From positions 12,325,446-12,389,445 of the forward strand of contig SSBO01000009.1 of assembly GCA_005281725.1 (NCBI GenBank): 64,000 bases of DNA, read 5' to 3'. Below, piece by piece: positions 1-13,200 of this stretch. The translations under genes were made by a program, and so were the position numbers. Origin of the DNA: Wuchereria bancrofti (taxonomy: Eukaryota; Nematoda; Chromadorea; Rhabditida; Onchocercidae). The notes below the pieces were generated by a model, which saw only the letters and a list, made by a program, of their open reading frames with translations, was not told where the DNA came from and did not search any database. How positions within the stretch are numbered: the first letter of the stretch is position 1; the number at the start of each line of letters is the position of its first letter.

Positions 1-3000
1 TTCAAATGTTGCATTTTTTGTTGTGACAAACGGCAATTCGACAAATCATTTATTCATTTTGTGCGACTAAAAAAAGGAAGAATGTGAAGTAAAATTAGTC
101 ATACATTAAATAATTTTTATGAAACCAAAAAAAAAAGATTGTTCATGCAAGCAATTTTTATAACAATTTTCAACTCTAACTTTCAAATATTTTAATTTAA
201 ATGATACAACTAGAATTTTTTTTTGTTGATTTCAAATATAAATATAAAATAGATATTTGATTTAATTGAAAATTTTGACCATATTTTAATCAGTCATTAT
301 AAATAAGCATGAAAAATTTTTTTATTATATTCTACTTATTGTTGGTTATTGAAATACACATTAAAATAATCAGTTACTTATGAAATTATTTATCATTTGC
401 TAATTGAAATAAAATTAAATAACAATGAGTAAAATAAGTTTGTTTTTAAAAGTTTTCATTTCGTTTCTTTTCGAACAATAATAATGGTGAATACTATAAC
501 TTTTAACTTTTTTACGTATGGAATTATTAAGAATATTCAGGGTCGGTATTTTTATTCTTTTTAGAAATTATTGTTTTAATTTTGGAGCAACACTATTTTT
601 TCAGTCAATAATTATCCATGTTAAAAAACAAAAATGATTTTTAATAATTTTTTCAAATCTACAAAGAATTTTCAAATATTTATTTTTAAAAAAAATATCC
701 TTTTTTTTAGGTATTATTAGTGAATTTTTCATTTTTCTAATATTATCATACAATAATGGTAACATTTTCATATCAATTAGTTTAAATATATTCATATTTC
801 AAATTGTTATTTACTAGAAAATTACCTAATATTAATTTTGCTTAAAAATGCTTCATAATCATTTGTATGGAAAAGTATAATTAAATATTTGTGCCATTTT
901 TATTGCCATCAATGAAACATTAAATAAATTGGCATCCGTTCTGTACCAATTATTCTCAAAAGAATAATATTGAAAAATATATATGCTATTTCATTCATAT
1001 CTAATTCTCCTCTTTAATTTTATCATAAAATTTTTTAAAATCATAATTTTTAAGAAATCAAACAAAAAAAAAGAGACCAAATTGCATTATTAATTCAAAA
1101 ATCATTTTTCATTTGATAATTATCAATGAAACATTAAATATATGTTAAATATACATGAAATATAAATGCTTTATTTGAAGTTAAATTTTTCAAATGGTGT
1201 AGTGAAGAAAATATGAAAAATTGATTAAATTGTTGCAAATAACTGCAAACAATGTAATTTTGAAACTTTTTATTTCAATTTTTGATACAATAATAAAGTT
1301 ATTTGAAAATAATCAAATGAGTATTTCAACAGTCTATAAGAATGCTTTAATTTCTAAAAATGCTATTGAAATGAATTATTTGCTGTCTGAAAATTTGCTC
1401 CAAAAAAAAAAAATAGTTTCCTTCTCTTTTGCTTTTTTGGACAGAAAAAAAAAAAAAGAAAACAATATGATATTGAAATGGTTGAAAAAGATGAAGATGA
1501 TTTATAAAAATTCATGATTGATGATGACCAATAAAAATTTGCAATACAATTAAATAAAAAGAAATAAAAAAAAAAAAAAGGAGTCCAATAATTTTAAATG
1601 CATTCCTTTTTTCTTTTTTTTCGCTCTTTTTTCTAAATTTAAAAATAAGCTAATATGAACTAATAGAAAATTTTGAGATTGTATTTTAATATTTTGAAAT
1701 TTCACTTATAATACTCTAAATAACTATAAAAAAAAAAAGAAAAAATTAGAGCGTATTGAAGAATTCAACAAGTTTATCATTTGTAATGAGCTAATAAGCA
1801 TGAACAACATAAATGATATTTAAGATTTAATAATAGTATCAATAAAATAATTTGATAAATCTTAAAATATTGATAAAAGTCAATTTGTCTCTTTGTTAAC
1901 TAGTTTTTTTCGTCAAATTGATGTGAAAAACTTGCAAGCAATTAATAATTAATTACTAATTTCTAGTAGTTCCTCATTTTTTGGCAATAGGAAAATTCAT
2001 TATTTATGATTTTATAGCATACATTTCCATTGTTTTAATTAACTGAAATTGAATTTTGAAAGAAATGAAAAAAAAAAAACAACCAACTTGAATTTGCTTA
2101 CTAAATATGTTTTTTCTTTTTCTCTCTCTCTTTCTCTCTCTCCCTTTCCTCTTCTCCTATACTGTATCTCTTTTTTTTATGAAACAAATAAATTGAATTA
2201 AAATTTAAATACAATTTAACAAGTAAGAGTTAATAAAACTATTTGAAACAAAATGATGAAATCAACGAAATTGCTTAGTTCAATTCGAAATGCAATGAGA
2301 AAAAAAAAGCTATTAAGTTTGAATTGTTAAATTGTTTAGTAATTACAAACATTAACATACTTTTCAATCATTACTTCAATCATTTTATAAACATCATTTT
2401 ATTCAATCATTTTATTTTATATTTTATTATCACAAATTTATAAACAACACTAATTGCAAACATTGATCATTTATTACTATTATATGAACTCTAAAATATT
2501 TTTCAATTTGTTTTTCTTTCTTCTCTACAATTACCAACAGATTTTATTTTATTGAAAAATAAAAAGCCAGAAATAAAACCACCAAAAAAAAAAGAAAAAA
2601 AAGTTGTTAACTCTTAGCAAAATTTAAGGACGAAAAAAAGGAGATGAAAATGAAAGAAATGAATAAACTGTATGTAAACAAAAATTGCTTACAAATACAT
2701 TTTCATAGCTAATTTTATTTTTCTTTCTTTCTTTCGCTCTTCTTTGTTTAATCTTTTCTCTTTTTTTAATATAATGAATGAAATTTATCTATGGCTAATC
2801 AAAGCATTTTTAAAATTAGCCAATTTTTCCACTTCCTTTTTTCTTTCCTCTCCTCCTGCGCTCTTCTCAATTTATCCAAATTTTATAAATTTCTCATTAA
2901 CTGTGATATTTGATAGAAATATTTAAAAGTTAAAAATAAATGAATTAGCCAAGAAAATGAGTGCAAAGATTAGATAAATGAATGAGACATAATGACTCTT

Positions 3001-6000
3001 AGCAATTGCAATTATTCATAGATTAATATGACCATCAGATTTTTAAAGAAATCTCATGATACCTTTATCAATTCAGCAATTTATTTTAATTCATTTTTTA
3101 TTTCAATTACTAATTTCCTTCCTTTTTCCTTTTTTTTCTTTTAAAAAAAATGTGTTTAGCAATTTGAAAAGATCTTTTTAAAGCTTTAATTTTTCTCTTA
3201 TTTTCTGTAATTGAATCAGTATAAACAAATTAGATATAATAGTTTTAACATTTATGATTACAGTCTTATCTGTTGATAAGATAAATCATTGCAAAATTAC
3301 ATTCATGATAAGAGCCAAGATTATCCATTTTTTAGGAAATAAATTTACTTTCGAGACCGACTGAAATATTTGACATGAGCGAGCTAATGATAGTTGCAGT
3401 GCTATAAATTTGCTGTCATTAATTTCAAATTTCTAAAATTCCAAACGATTAAAATTTCACTAGATTAGCTATTACCAAAAAAAAAAAAAAAATTACCAAT
3501 TTCACTGTAAAAAATTTTTAATGTACTACCATTGATGACGAATAAAAAGGTCATTGCTGAACAATGATTATAAAATTTTCAAATTTATTGAATAAAATAT
3601 AGAAGTTTCATTTTTTTTTTCTTCCTATTCCCCTTTCTCTCTCTCTCTTTCTGTTTCTGCGTGTGACATTTTTGATTATTATGCACATTCATGTTGGTAG
3701 AATTTTTTCACTTTTTAAAAGGAAAACTAGAGAAAATTTATATAGATAACTTATTTTCGATGAGAAAAAAAATTGCTGAAGTTTTTACTAGTAGAAATTA
3801 GTTTTAGTTATTTCAGTACTTAAATTTAAAATGAATTATATTATCACAGTTATTCTTTATCTTCCACTTATGATCAATGCTATTCCTACTAATTGATAGT
3901 TCATTGATAAATACTACAAAGCAGAGGTATTTATTTGTATTACCAATTAAAATTACTGATTATTTAAATAATTCGTAAATATTATTTTATCTCATCAAAA
4001 TTTTATCTCACTAAATCATACATATCTAAAAAATTGTAGTAGTAAGATTTACACAAAATCATTTGGTAGATTATTTACTCTTTTCTGCACTTATCACTAA
4101 AACTTATCATTTTCCTGAAGAAATACCTCACTATCTTTTTTGATTTCTTAATTTAAAATTGGGCTGAAATATTTGATAAAGTATACAAATGATGCATGTG
4201 ATTGTAGTGATAATTATGTTAAAATTGAATGTTTCTTAAAATTTCTGCATATTAAATTTATATGAATATAAAATAAAATAAAGAGAAAAAAAAAATGATA
4301 AAGACTTTTTGCAAAAAAAAAAAAAAATAACAATAAGCATAATGAAAAATGAAATTTCCACATAAAATATTTGTTTTACTTGAAAAATAAACAATGATAT
4401 ATCTGACATTATTAATTCGTTCATTCCTTTCTTAACATTAAAAAAAAAAAAGAAAGGAAAGAAAACAAATTAATTTATTTCACGATACATTTTATTCATA
4501 TATTTCATTTGTTTTTATTTATTATTTGTGATAAAATATCATAAATTCATTAATGCCTAAGTTGATGAAAAAATTTTTAAAGATTTCGTTTTTTTTTTGT
4601 CAAAAAATATTATTAAAACTAGAGATACAACTTAATACTGATGCATTTTTTTTTTCATCAGTATTTTTTAAACAATCCTTTTTTTTTCTTTTCCTTTTTT
4701 TTATTTAAAAAAAAAATTTTTTCATAGTTTATTTTAATGGTTCATTTTGTCGTCAATTTATTTTGGTCGAGAAATTATTTCAATTATGGATAATATCATT
4801 TACTTCTTCTTCGTTTTCCTTTTTCCTTTTCATTCCTTTCTGCGTTTTTTTCTCATCCTCTCTCTTCTCTTTACCTATCTTTTAACCTTCTTTTTTCCCT
4901 TCCATTTTCATTTTACCATTTTATGATCACATTTGAATTTTATTACACATTTTCAGTACTTAATTATTACCATATTTATCCCAATTGTTAAATTTCATAT
5001 TAAATGGAAACAATTCTAATTGTATCTAAATTAAACAAAAAAGAAGCAAAAATAAAAATTTTAATTTTGGATGTTAAAATTTTTACTAAAAAATTTTGCT
5101 AAATTTTTTAGTAAGAATTTATAATGAAATAAATGAGCACAATTTGTTTTTTTTTTTTCAAATTTCATCCTCTATAAATTTAACATGCTATACAAAACTT
5201 CAATCTATAATCTTATACTATTTTATTTTAACTCTTATTTTAACTAGGAAAAAAAGTGAAATACTGATAGCGTAGTGTTAATGCTATCATACAATGATAA
5301 TTGGTTTTAATTTATTAATTATTATTATAAGTTCTATAAACTTAACTAAACCTATAATCTCATTTGTTATTATTTTCTTCGAGATTTGCACGATTATTGT
5401 AAAAAAGTTAAATTTATTACATAGATTAAGATTAATAATTTACTGTACCTTAATTTAAAATACTTCAAAATAGACAACATATCGTTACAATGCTTAATGG
5501 ATTTTTTTTTTTTATTTCTTTTCTCTTAAAAAAATTAGTAGGCCAAAATACATTTGAGCCTGAAGCACTTTCTCAATTATGTTGGCAAATTCAAGTGATT
5601 TTGCTTTTTTTTTTCGCTAAAGTCCTATTAAATTATATATCAAATGCTTTTTTTCCTTCCATCTTTTCCTTTTTTTTTTAGCTTTCCCTGTTTTTGGATC
5701 CTTTTGCTTGAAATTTTTGAAAAAAGAGAAAAGAAAAAAAAAGGAGCAAACTTCGATTTTCAATAGCTTTCAAAAAGTGGGAAAGAATATTCTTGAAACA
5801 TTCCTTTTTTTTTCTTTAATTTTTTATTTTTGCAGACTGTTTCTTTACATAATTGAATGCATTTAATATTTTATTTGTTTTCAAAATGTTACTTTATGTT
5901 TTAAAACAAAAAAAAAGGAACTCTTGCGACGAAATTGTAATTTTTCAACAAAAAATATGAGTGATGAAAATTATCATTCATATTTTAGTAAGCAAAGGAA

Positions 6001-9000
6001 AAAACAAAGAGTAATTGAAAATTTTGATTGATTAATTGTTAAAGAAAAATGAATAGCAACATTGATACTGATAGGTAATCAGTTTAATATGATTTAAGCT
6101 AAATTGAAAATTAGTATCATTACAATATTATTAAAAAAAAAGAAGGATGTTATATATTATGAATGAAAGTAAATAAAGTAGATTAATTAAAATTATACTG
6201 TAAAAAATTAAATTAGAAGTGACCAGAAATAGACTGAAAAAGATATAAGTAGGGGCAATTTTTAGAATTTAAATATTTGGTAAAGAAAGATAACAATATG
6301 CGATTGATACCCGAGTAAAGTGATATGGGAAAGGGAGAAATCAATAACGTCGCATAAAATAGTCTAATTATATTATCATTTAATTGGCATAATGATAACA
6401 AAGTAACGTAATGAAATTAGTTAGTGTAAAATAGCTGAGAATATAATAAAAAAAAAAAAAGAAAAATGAATTGTTACAAAAGTAATCTTTGTTTTTGAAA
6501 AGCTAAAATAAAAGATATATTTAAAAGAATTTTCAACATTTCTAAAATTTTGTATTTTTCAACAAAATTAAATCGAAATAGTTTTAAATTGATTAATACT
6601 AAGTTGTTTTTAGCAAGAATAACAGACGAACAAACATGTATATGTAAAGCTTATTTTAAGTTAAAAATTATAGATTCAAATTTTGTGAAAAATTTTAAAT
6701 TATATTTTAATATTTCAATGTTTTTCAATCATTTCTTATCGTTGATGTCATTCGAAAAAATAATCCTAGAATTATAAATTATTGCAATTGGACATTTGAC
6801 AATTCCTCAGGGAACCGGTTCCCAAATGAATGATTGTATAATGTAAAAATTACGAAATACTGTCTGTAACACCTACAAACAGTAATGATAATAATGATGA
6901 TGATGACACTGATAATTTTGTGTCAACCAATTTTACGCCAAAAGAGTTCTTGAAAAATGAACGAAAAAAAAAAAGGCATTGTCAAAGAGGAAGAGAAACG
7001 GTAAAAGGAAGAAGAGAAAGAAAAGGGAAAAAAAAACAGAAAGTTTCCGGTTATTTTCAATAATCCAACCAGTAATAGCTATTTCGTTTTATATTGAAGT
7101 ATTATTATTCAGGCATATTTACAAATGAATAAATAGCTTAGGCTTCGGTTTTCATACTTCCAATTCATAATTTAAACATAAATTGAGAATTTTGTTGTAG
7201 CATTAAATAGCTATTTAAATGATTTCTAAATAGCAATGAGAATTTAAAATCTTGAAAAGAAAAAATCCTATAATATCAATATCATTACTGTTGTTATTTA
7301 TTATTATTGCTATTATCAGTATCACTATTATTAAATAGATACTGTTTACAAATGATATAACTATTAAATTTAATTTCTGCTACAATATTTACATATTTAC
7401 AATGTTTGGTTCTGAAAGCTTTACCATTATCCATTTGTATTAAAATTCAATTTCCAGTTATCATTCATATGTTTACATTTGTTATTATTTATAGCCACTT
7501 TCAATTGATAAAAATTTACTTCCATTTTTGCCACGATTTAAAATAAATTTATAAGTGAAAATTTGTATGTTTTTACGTTTTAAATTTTTGTCAAGATTTT
7601 TCAAAAAAAAAAAAAAAAAAGAACAAAACAAAAAACGAAATTGAAAAACCATTACTTCAGTTTTAAAAGATAAAAATGAAAAAATATAAATAAGTAATTG
7701 GATATTACATAAAAGATTAATAATAGCATTCAAAAAAGAAAGAAGAGAATAAACAATGATAGAAATTAGTAAGTCTTTCTCTTTTGATATATTTATGAAA
7801 ATATTTCAATAAGTTCATTGTTTATGTTGTTTATTCATTGCTATAACAAGCATTGATATTATAATAATATTTAAATTTTAATCTACCTTTGCTTTTTTCT
7901 TTCCTTCTGTTCAAAAACAAACGAGGAAATATTGAAAAGAACTGGTAAGAAAGGATTGTTTTCAACAATTTCTACTTTTCCTGTCCTAAACATCTTACAT
8001 TTCGAAACTTTTTTTTTAATTAAAGAAATTTAATTTTTAATTTTCTTTTTTTTACAAACCAATTGAATGTTGTTTATATATATATATATAACAATGACCT
8101 TCACATCAATCGTCAATTTCTCTTTGAACGAACAAATTTCAATCACATCATTTTCTTCCTTTATCTTTTTTTTTTTTCATCCTTGTAATTATAATTTTTT
8201 TTTTCTTTGCAAGTATAATTAAACAGGGTGAATAAATTTTGTATTTTATCCAATAATAGATGAATGTTGTTTACTTAGCAATAAAAGTGAACATTTTGTC
8301 CAGTAGCAAAGTAAATAAAATGATAAATAATAATGTTAGACATTTTATCCAATAGTAAATTAGGCATAATGACAGATAATATTGGAGGAATATTTTATTC
8401 AATAACAAAATATTTATTTACTGATTTGCTTGAAATGTTTTTTTTTTTTTTCAATCGTTTTCTAAATTGTAAATTGATGAAAATAAATTCATTTGAGTTG
8501 TGCTTAAAGAGGCTAAGTGAAAATTTTTATTTTCAAAAAAACAAGCAAATATTGCATTTTAAGTTGAATTCGTTTTTTTTTCTTGTTTATTTTTCCATCT
8601 TATCTATGATGATATTATTCATGAAATGATGGCAAAAATACCAAATCATAGATTTTAGCTTGCATATTTTTGCTAGAAATAAATATATAAACAAATAAAT
8701 AAATATCAATTAAATATTTCCAGTAATTAGATTTAAATTTATCACCTGTAAACTATTCACTTTATCCATCTAAAAAAAAAAAGGATTAATAAGTTATAGC
8801 AGAAATTTTTAGTTCCAGAGTTTTAATTACTACCAACTACTAGCATTTTTCGAATACCATTGCATTCTTTTTTTTTCATCAATTCTCGAAACATTATTTA
8901 TTTCAGTTTTTCTCCTCTTTTAAATGTATTTTATTCATTAAATTTTTAGACCAAAAATCTTCAATTTAATTGGTTTTTTTCTTAGCTTTCAATTTAGTTA

Positions 9001-9030
9001 ATTTTAGGCAATTTTTTTCCTCTATCTCTA
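1..9030. other. Gene-poor AT-rich stretch, no recognised gene
   Basis: The stretch is dominated by A and T homopolymers and TC-rich tracts (for example 2120-2150 and 3630-3660). Open frames here are poly-F/poly-K artefacts of homopolymers and resemble nothing known. Three local structures stand out and are listed separately: a 28-codon open frame at the left edge (1-87), an open segment at 6842-7063 beside a 14-bp palindrome, and a degenerate 50-bp tandem repeat at 8243-8441. Short exons of an unrecognised gene could still hide here. Confidence 0.6.
8243..8441. repeat. Degenerate tandem repeat, about 50-bp period, 4 copies
   Basis: The core ATTTTATCCAATAGTAAA or a close variant recurs at 8243, 8293, 8342 and 8392, so the spacing is 50, 49 and 50 bases. 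Bodies between cores are diverged but similar in length and composition. It is a decayed minisatellite-like array with no visible coding role. Confidence 0.6.
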
Positions 9031-9345
9031 CTAAACAACGTCAATCTTATCTAAATGACAGCATAAACTTCGTGATGAAAGAAAAACTGAAGATAATTCC
9101 GATTTTGATTGTACATAGATTCCGTTTGAAAGCATTTCATACGGTATTTCTAATATATCAAAACTTTCGCTATCATTATTCATCCTTTTCCTGATTACTG
9201 TCACTTCAAGAGTTAATTCCACTTTTTTTTTCCTTTTTTAAACTTTTTCCCTTTAACTCAATCTTAACATAAGCATATCTTTAGAAGTTTCCCTCAAATA
9301 ACTCTCATTTTTTTTTTTTGATACGTCATAGACAATTTTTTTCAT
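9031..9345 (-). CDS. Possible terminal exons of an unrecognised gene
   Basis: On the minus strand 9221 to 9031 encodes a non-repetitive 63-residue frame with mixed composition (motifs such as SESFDILEIPYEML and SLCCHLDKIDVV) ending in TAG. Directly upstream, 9345 to 9258 is open from an ATG (MKKIVYDVSKKKNESYLRE...). The two join in phase if a 36-base AT-rich segment (9257-9222, GT...AG) is an intron. That is very short, so a homopolymer indel or frameshift is an equal explanation. I do not recognise the protein. It could be the 3' end of the gene whose exon lies at 11722-11871, but the phase of a direct join does not fit, so another exon would be needed. Confidence 0.3.
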
Positions 9346-11721
9346 TCAAGCGATACAAAATAAATTTTTGTAAAAAAAAATTTAATTCGATAATTTGATA
9401 CTTTTATTCACTTTATTATATTTTTAACTGATATTATTACTCTTGTACTGACCAAATTATCATCATCTTGGAATTTCACAAATTCTTTCCTTTTTTTTTT
9501 TCAATCGCAATTCATGAAATATTTTATCTTGAATTACCAACAAACTATCACATTTTTTTTTCCTTTTTTTTTAAAGAAAAATCGAATTCTAATTGAAATG
9601 CTTTTCTCTTTCTTCTTTCTAAAGTTATTTTCTTTTTTTGCAGAGATTATATTATTAATACTATTCATTTGTAACTGTAATATTCATTTAATTTGCAAAA
9701 TTACAATTTATTTCTCAAAATTTCCACTTATTATTTGATTATTTATTCTTATTATTATCACTATACAACTTTATCATTGATATTACAAATGTATGCTGTA
9801 AAAAATAATCAAAAAATGATTCGTAAGATTTCCTGGATTATCTGAAGTTCAATCAGTTAAGAAATTCCACTAATTTGCTTAATTGTATGCTAGAAAATTT
9901 TTGAAATGGCATATTTTTTCTATTATCGTCCAAACATTACACTCAATTCTTTGTCAAAATTTAAATAAAATTAAATTTTTGAGAAATGATTGCTCGTTTT
10001 AGATGAATATTGTTTTAATTGAAATTAACAGATCCAAAATCAAATATTCCATTTCATTAGATTATTGTAAGAAATATTACTAATTTAATAACAATTATAC
10101 GATCATTTAATAATGCTATTTCAAAATTTATATTTTCAGATTTAAAAATACTCTAAGCAAAATAAAGTAAACAAACACTCTAAACTTTCTTACGTAATAC
10201 CTAATATTATCGAAGCATTTTGCAAATTTAAAAATATTTATGGATCAAAATTATTAACGTTAACATATCAATTAAATTTTCATTTTTCATATGCTATTTA
10301 ATGTTGACATATGCAGAAAATGACTTTTTTTTTCTTTTTTCATTAAATTCGTCATGAAAAATTTGCTAAATTGAAAACTTTAAAAATCCATTAAAAATTC
10401 ATTCATTTAATGGATTTGTTTCAATTTAACTTTTAATTACGCATTAATGATTTAATATTTATTCCTCACAATTAACTACATAATTAAGCCATGAATATTA
10501 TGATGTCATCGAAAGACATATTGCGCTGAGCAAATAAAAAATAGTTCACATAAATTATGTAATTAATAAAAATAAAAATAAGCAATAAAAAAATGTTTCA
10601 TTAATTTATTCTAATATAAACAACTTTGATTAATCTTATAATAATTTCACTTTCGGATTGTAACATTTTAAATACTTTGATCAATTCATGAGATATATAT
10701 GTCTCTCTGTGTGTGTGTGTTGTATGCTTTTTATTAGCAAAATATTTAGTAGCTATTAAAGTTTACGGTAGCGTTGTGGTAATCTTTTTATTTTCTCTCT
10801 CCCTTTTTTTTTTTTTTTTTTTTGAAATATCACTAATATTACCAGTATAAAACTAAAAACTTTGATTAAATTAAATAACACTTAACTCAACTATTAAAAT
10901 ATTAATTGTTTATGCATCAGATTGTTTTTTTGCTTTTTGTTTTTCAAAACTTATAAATATAAATATGAAGTCTTTTCCAAAACTTATAAAATATGAAAAA
11001 TTTTTGAAAGATTAGACTATATACTGGGATAATTTTTATAATTTACAAATTTAAAAAGCGTTTAATTAATAATTAATTATACACAATATGACGAAGATAT
11101 ATTACTGGGCTCATTTTTATTGTTATTTGTATTACTTTAATACATTACTTATGTTATTCATTTTAAAAAAAAAAAGTGAAGCAAAAAAGAAAAAACGGTA
11201 TTTTCTAATAATATTAAATAAAAATATAAATGCATTGATAGCTTTGAAATTAAAATATAAATAAATTGTTGACAAAAATTAAATCAATTACCTAAATTTT
11301 TATTAATCACTGCTAAGTAATTTAACAAAATAAGTTTCGTTTACTTTTACAATTGAAAATGAAAGAAAGAAGACGAGCAGAAAATAGAAATATGGCAAAA
11401 AGTTGGATTAAGTTTCTTTTGAGAATTACAAATTAATAATCTGTCACTTTTTTTGCTGCTTTTCAAAGTTAAAAGTTGTTACATTTCAATAAGACAAAAA
11501 TTTTCCTCGCTTTTTCTTAAAAAAAAAAAAACTTTTAAAGAATACAATTACTTTATTTTTCAAAATTTTAGTATCAGTTTATCCAGAAGGAAAAAAATAG
11601 AGAAAGGGAGAAGGAGAGAGATCAGACATATATAATCATAATATTCAGGATTGTTGTTATGGTGAAATTTTTTTTTCAGTTTTTCTTTTTTTTTTTTTTT
11701 TAATAATTCTTAAAACGTTAC
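9346..11721. other. AT-rich stretch, possible intron
   Basis: No supported exon was seen. It contains a TG-rich tract near 10704-10720, long T runs (10808-10823) and an AG-rich patch near 11590-11625. If the minus-strand exons on both sides belong to one gene, this is intronic. Confidence 0.4.
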
Positions 11722-11871
11722 CTTGGAAACATTCAAACTATAGACATGTTGATGAATTGAGGCAGCACGTACAGCCTTATTATTTGCTTTGGTATCAGGA
11801 AATATCGGAAGTGAAATTTGATATGATTTAGTTATTATTTCATTCCGATCAATTGAATAATAAAAATGTAC
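11722..11871 (-). CDS. Internal exon of an unrecognised gene
   Basis: The minus strand has an AAATTTCAG acceptor just above 11871, then exactly 50 open codons in phase 0, then an AAG/GTAACG donor at 11722. The peptide begins VHFYYSIDRNEIITKSYQIS and ends SIHQHVYSLNVSK. It has balanced composition, including P, D, H, R and V, unlike the poly-F/K noise around it. I do not recognise the family. Neighbouring exons could not be assigned with confidence. The plus strand is also open here for about 45 codons, which lowers certainty. Confidence 0.4.
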
Positions 11872-13163
11872 CTGAAATTTTTACCATATTCCTTTCATGC
11901 TTTTTTTTTTTCTTTGGAATTACAAATTTTTGAACTTAAATAAATCATTTTCATATGTGACAGTTATTGTTGGAGTATATTAAATGTTTTATTATCATTA
12001 CTTTTAGTTTTCTTTTTTTTCGTAATAACCTGATTGTTAAATTTGTTTAGTTTGAATTTGAATTGTACTCAGTTTTTTTTTTCTTCTTTCATAAAAATTA
12101 CACATAATTTTTCATTTCTTTCTTTTCCTTTAAATTAAGCTCAGATTTCTTTTTTAATTCGAATTTATATAATTTTTGCTATAAAAGCTAAAATTAACAT
12201 TGCTATATGAAAATGTTAAGAAGCCTTCTTGCATAGAATCATTCGACTGCGCTAAATCATCATTGAAATTGTAACCAGACGATCATTTCAAAGCAAACAG
12301 AAGTGCAAATGAACATTTTAAATAAATAAAAATGCTTGTAATAAACTTGAAAAGAAAATTGGAAGAATTAAAAATTCTGTAACGTAAATTTTAATTTCGT
12401 TTTCGACTATTTTTGTGCAAAATTCTTGAGATTTCCCATTATACTAAAGCATACACTGAATATTAATGTTAAATTATTGCTAATTTCAAGCGTTAGTGGG
12501 AACTTTTTTTTCATTTTTTCTTTTTTTCTTTTTTTTTTGCAATGAAGATATTTAATTAGAAATTACAGATTTGATTAAATTATTTTTGTATTTCAAGCAA
12601 TCTAACCTTTGGTTTTATTTCGTATATTATTATTATTATTATGTAAATTATTTCGTCTTTTTTTTACATAATTCTTTTTTCTTAGAAGATTAAATTAGTC
12701 AGCAAAGAACTATTTTTCGTGCTTTTTTTTTTCATTTCGTTTTTTTTTCTTTTTTTCTCCTTTTTTTTATTTTATTCTTTTTTTTTTTGTATAAGTAATT
12801 TGTTTGAAATTTTATTGACCTAAATAATGACTGATTCAATAGATTGGATAATTAGTATATAACAATGGCTTAATGTATGTATGTGTGTGTGTCTGTGGCG
12901 TGTATGTGCATCATAAAAAAATCCCAAAACGGTTTGGATAAAACCGGCAAGCTTCATCTTTCCTGATAATATAACAGGATATTCCTTCATCTTCCTTTAT
13001 TCTTTTCCCTCTCTCTCTCTCTCTCCCTCTTAAAATAAGCAAAAAAAAAAAAAAGAAAAGAAGCATTATCTGTGGTGATTGTATGAAAATACCAATAATG
13101 GATGAATTAGACTACGGTTAAAATCGAAATGTAAAAAAAAATATAAAAGTGAGATTGATATTT

Positions 13164-13200
<37 letters not shown>

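Noticed and set aside
1221..1517. 98-codon plus-strand frame
   Set aside because: AT-driven I/K/L/N composition, interrupted by homopolymers, no recognisable motif.
12190..12310. Minus-strand exon-like frame (SGYNFNDDLAQSNDS...)
   Set aside because: No AG acceptor between the upstream in-frame stop and the open part; only about 41 codons.
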